The notes below the pieces were generated by a model that saw nothing but the letters and a program-made list of their open reading frames with translations, did no database searches and was not told the origin of the DNA. Positions 61,346-64,000 of a stretch of 64,000 nucleotides of DNA are shown here, one piece after another (positions within the stretch are counted from its first letter, which is position 1; each line of letters opens with the position of its first letter). Made by a program: the position numbers and the translations under genes. Source of the DNA: Paenibacillus_E sp040812395 (GTDB lineage: Bacteria; Bacillota; Bacilli; Paenibacillales; NBRC-103111); NCBI RefSeq assembly GCF_040812395.1, contig NZ_JBFNXH010000002.1:310001-374000 (forward strand). Reading direction: 5' to 3'.

Positions 61346-61368
61346 AATATAACATACCATGTTATATT
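61346..61368. promoter_or_regulatory. 23-bp palindromic operator
   Basis: AATATAACAT ACC ATGTTATATT, perfect 10-bp arms. It lies about 57 bases upstream of the 59-residue gene and about 165 bases before the kinase pseudogene. It may serve either. Confidence 0.6.
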
Positions 61369-61533
61369 TTACAAGGGGAGGAAAGACCCATTTGCAGATG
61401 TGGTTATTGGCGAAATATAGAAACTGTTCTATTGGGGTTCATGATTTTGTTACTGTACGCGAAAACATTTACTTGCTAAAGTGTAAAATGGGGATAATCT
61501 TTTATAGATGATGTCATCGACTAGGAGCTTGCT

Positions 61534-62204
61534 ATGAACCGAAATTATCGCATTTTGTACCTTCAACCATTAAAAACAAGCTGTTTTTGGCTTTTATTTT
61601 GTTAATTTTACTGCCTTTCTCCATCTTAAATGTGTACAATTTCAAGAAAATGGAGGCTGTTCTTCGATTGAAGGTCAGCGAACAGAGCCAAGAAGAACTG
61701 GAACGAATGAAAAGGTCGTTCGAAGAATCCATGAGAACGACGTTTCGTACGTTCACCTTGCTGGAACAAGATCCGAACATTTCGGACATGCTCAAAAACC
61801 CGGAGAATTACGACAGGTATGATACGCAAATCAATTTGGAAAATAAGTTCGAAGCCATTACCAGCTCTATTTTTCTGACCAGTGCGCCGGTTTACTATAC
61901 AGTATTGGGCACGAAGGGACATTATTATACATCCTATAAGCCGCTTGATATGCTGAATTATGAGCATTTCCAAGAACAAGACTGGTACAGGAGCGTTCAG
62001 CAATCAGCGGATAAATTCCTGTGGTCTTTAGAGAAAAATTATGTGCACAAAGACGAATCGACAAGCCCGCGTTTTCTCAGCGTTTCCGCTGGATTGGTAT
62101 TTAATTAAACAGGTGCCCAAGGCAATTGTTTATGCCGAAATTGATCGTTTGCAAAAATCATTCTTTCTTTCTTTTTTTTCGCAAAGTGGCAGTCGGTTTC
62201 GTTC
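61534..62204 (+). pseudogene. truncated YesM-type sensor histidine kinase
   Basis: AGGAG precedes ATG 61534. After about eight codons the frame shifts into TIKNKLFLAFILLILLPFSI, a first membrane helix, and then an extracellular sensor region (DWYRSVQQSADKFLWSLEK, SPRFLSVSAGLVF). A second shift near 62104 continues as KQVPKAIVYAEIDRLQKSFF. The HAMP, His kinase and ATPase domains are gone; the coding homology stops where repeat copy 3 begins. Confidence 0.8.
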
Positions 62205-62622
62205 ATTGTAACTATGAGAAGGAAATGCTGGGCTTTAGGAGGGTTTCAGGCACATTTTGGCTCATTTAACGCACTCTAGTTCCGCTTCAGGGGGAGAAAA
62301 GGGACGTTACCGTGGAATAAGGCATCGTAGTTCCGTCGATATCGCTGTGCATGGGGAATAGGCGGTCCGGCAGTACCTTCTCCGTTTTCTTGCGAAGACG
62401 AAATGTCCCTGGAATCTTACAAGGGCGTTCATGGATAGAAATACCGGATAGGAGACAGGTTAGGGAAAAGAGAAGTGGAAGTTAGCACAAAGTCGAACAG
62501 TAGAGGGAATGGGTGTGGTGGAAAAGCGATAGCGGTTGGAATCCCATATCCAAAACATACCCAATTCCCTCTCCATGTTCAAACGTATGAGTTTAAGGAC
62601 CTGCCACAACCTCAGGTTTTTC
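62205..62622 (+). repeat. dispersed structured element, copy 3 (5'-truncated)
   Basis: Begins in the region TATGAGAAGGAAATGCTGGG, so the forward 17-mers are lost. Reverse 17-mers remain: TAACGCACTCTAGTTCC (62267-62283) and TAAGGCATCGTAGTTCC (62318-62334). The long hairpin is replaced by a stem AGAGGGAATGGGTGTG (about 62502-62517) with CATACCCAATTCCCTCT (about 62556-62572). Ends in CCTCAGGTTTTTC, with a damaged left terminator arm. Confidence 0.8.
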
Positions 62623-62626
62623 TTGT

Positions 62627-63739
62627 TTATGGACCGTTATAAGGCGTGTTGCCTTCTGTATATTCATCCTCCGGTTTGCGAATCCAGCGCTGCAGGTAAC
62701 CTTGATCGTACAGCGCTTTAATCAGAATGATGAGCACGGGAGACAGGATAACCCCGGCAACGCCGAACAAGGAGAGCGATAAAATCATAAACGCGAGTGT
62801 CGTAAACGCGGATACCCCAAGTGATTCACCCGTTATTTTCGGCTCCATAATCTGTCTGACAAGAATGACGACCAGGAGCACGGCGCTGAGCCATATCGCT
62901 AAGGTTGTGTTGCCGACAATGAACAAGTAGATAATCCATGGAATGAACAGCGTTGAAACCCCCAATAAGGGCAGCACATCAAAAATCGCCGACAGCAATG
63001 AGATGGAGAATGCGTTGTTCACGCCGAGTACGAGCAGTGCGATGAAAACGACAACGAACGTTAGGGTAATCAGCTTAAGCTGTGCTTTTATGTAGGAAAC
63101 GATGCCTCTTACGACATTCTCTTTTAAGAAATAAAAAGCCTTTTTGAACGTATTCGGCGTATTGTCGTTAGCCAGCCTTTTCCACGAATCGATTTCAATG
63201 CTGAGGAAATAGGCTAAAATGATCCCGACTATGAAGTTAAACATGAAGGTTGAGAAGGACGTAAGCGAATTCACCATGCCACTTAAGAGCGCGATGAGGA
63301 TCTTGGTGGCCTTGCCGACGAATTGCCCGGCATAATCCTTTGCTTTATCAATGACATCCTGCGGAAGCGTCTGGAATTGTCCGTTCAAATCACTAATTTT
63401 CTGCACAATCTGCTCTTGGAAAATGATCTGATAGTCATCCAGCTTGTCCAACAGACTCATGATCTGGCTTGTGAAAATAACAGCCGCACCGGCTAGCGCG
63501 CCTAGTATGACCAGCACGAACAGCAAAGTTGAAATCGCGGAGGCTATCGATTTCCGCATGCCTTTGCGATGTAAAAAGCGAGCCAAGGGCTCTATCATTG
63601 CAAAAATGATGAGAGCCAGGAAAATAGGCGTCGCAATCCTATACAAGTAGCTGAATAACAGCATGAATAAATAGACCGTGAGAACGATGAGCGCAATGTC
63701 AAAGGCCGTCCTCCAATATTTCTTATAAAAAGAAATCAC
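62627..63739 (-). CDS. ytvI: AI-2E/PerM-family membrane protein, YtvI-like
   Basis: 370 residues, about eight membrane segments, from GTG 63739 (GGAGGT 6 bases upstream). IFAMIEPLARFLHRKGMRKSIAS and the C-terminal SLGVSAFTTLAFMILSLSLFG GVAGVILSPVL are typical (shown in parts). B. subtilis YtvI is a sporulation membrane protein of this length; the wider family includes transporters. The minus-strand neighbour upstream is map. Confidence 0.82.
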   Translation of the reverse strand: MISFYKKYWRTAFDIALIVLTVYLFMLLFSYLYRIATPIFLALIIFAMIEPLARFLHRKGMRKSIASAISTLLFVLVILGALAGAAVIFTSQIMSLLDKLDDYQIIFQEQIVQKISDLNGQFQTLPQDVIDKAKDYAGQFVGKATKILIALLSGMVNSLTSFSTFMFNFIVGIILAYFLSIEIDSWKRLANDNTPNTFKKAFYFLKENVVRGIVSYIKAQLKLITLTFVVVFIALLVLGVNNAFSISLLSAIFDVLPLLGVSTLFIPWIIYLFIVGNTTLAIWLSAVLLVVILVRQIMEPKITGESLGVSAFTTLAFMILSLSLFGVAGVILSPVLIILIKALYDQGYLQRWIRKPEDEYTEGNTPYNGP

Positions 63740-63759
63740 TCCGATACCTCCGGGGCATG

Positions 63760-64000
63760 TTATTGTTCGGTTAAAATAATAGGGCCATTGCTTGTGATGG
63801 CGATGGTATGCTCGTATTGAGCCGACAAGCTTCCATCAACGGTTCGGGCTGTCCATCCATCCAAATCAACTTTGGCATGGAATTTACCTACATTCAGCAT
63901 CGGTTCAATGGTAAAAACCATGCCTTCTTTAATTCGCGGGCCTTTACCGGCCGGCCCATAATGCGGCACTTGAGGCTCTTCGTGCATCTCGGAGCCAATG
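63760..64000 (-). CDS. map: methionine aminopeptidase, C-terminal part (gene runs off the window)
   Basis: About 80 codons up to the window edge: IGSEMHEEPQVPHYGPAGKG, GMVFTIEPMLNVG with a metal-binding Glu, and SAQYEHTIAIT with the last metal-ligand Glu. It removes the N-terminal Met of new proteins. The start lies beyond 64000. It ends 20 bases before the YtvI start on the same strand. Confidence 0.95.
   Translation of the reverse strand, partial: IGSEMHEEPQVPHYGPAGKGPRIKEGMVFTIEPMLNVGKFHAKVDLDGWTARTVDGSLSAQYEHTIAITSNGPIILTEQ

Overview
The window looks like a chromosomal segment of a spore-forming, moderate-GC Firmicute of the Paenibacillus type. The reasons are the polA-mutM-ytaF-coaE-(lytic transglycosylase)-nrdR gene order, two alpha/beta-type SASP genes, ytxG/ytxH and ytvI homologues, strong AAGGAGG ribosome binding sites with many TTG/GTG starts, and large secreted multi-domain glycoside hydrolases. 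No tool was run; names rest on motifs and family knowledge.

Layout. 1-8.3 kb: housekeeping core (partial HAD hydrolase, polA, mutM, ytaF, coaE, transglycosylase, a SASP gene, nrdR, a KtrB-type potassium transporter). 8.4-9.7 kb: an FMN riboswitch with terminator controlling an EamA transporter. 9.6-20.3 kb: small accessory genes, many as regulator/enzyme pairs (ATP-dependent DNA ligase, second SASP, oxalate-decarboxylase-like bicupin, TetR/DoxX, VOC protein, MarR/nitroreductase, two-component system/DoxX-like, TetR/SDR). 20.6-28.5 kb: a secreted GH5 mannanase with four kinds of accessory module, an IS3 transposase relic, an orphan subtype I-C CRISPR array (31 repeats plus a decayed terminal one) with a decayed cas7 fragment as the only cas relic, and a secreted esterase with a CBM9-like module. 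28.8-33.4 kb: two regulator/effector modules (TetR + FAD monooxygenase; MarR + MFS efflux) lying between fragments of tRNA-Ala genes, next to an intact tRNA-Ala(GGC).

33.6-47.9 kb: membrane proteins (VanZ), an SgrR-like regulator, a TPR protein, an acyltransferase, a DUF86 operon, an Fe-S-type regulator, a KDPG aldolase, ytxGH, a phosphodiester glycosidase, two neighbouring LytTR-type regulators (one fused to GGDEF-EAL), and a GH15 glucoamylase paired with a glucose-dehydrogenase-like gene. 49-64 kb: bdbC, a PdaA-like deacetylase lipoprotein, glutamate racemase, an HlyD/EmrB/WrbA efflux operon, an Ig-like surface protein between inverted IS1182 ends, an M14 peptidase, several tiny spore-type genes, a truncated sensor kinase, ytvI and the 3' end of map.

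The most unusual signal is a dispersed non-coding element present three times in the same orientation (49196-49775, 58568-59233, 62205-62622). It has nested inverted 17-mers, a long hairpin whose arms differ between copies by compensatory changes, and a terminal rho-independent terminator. This suggests a structured RNA or a non-autonomous repeat family. The other leading observations are the decayed I-C locus and the tRNA-Ala-bounded gene modules.
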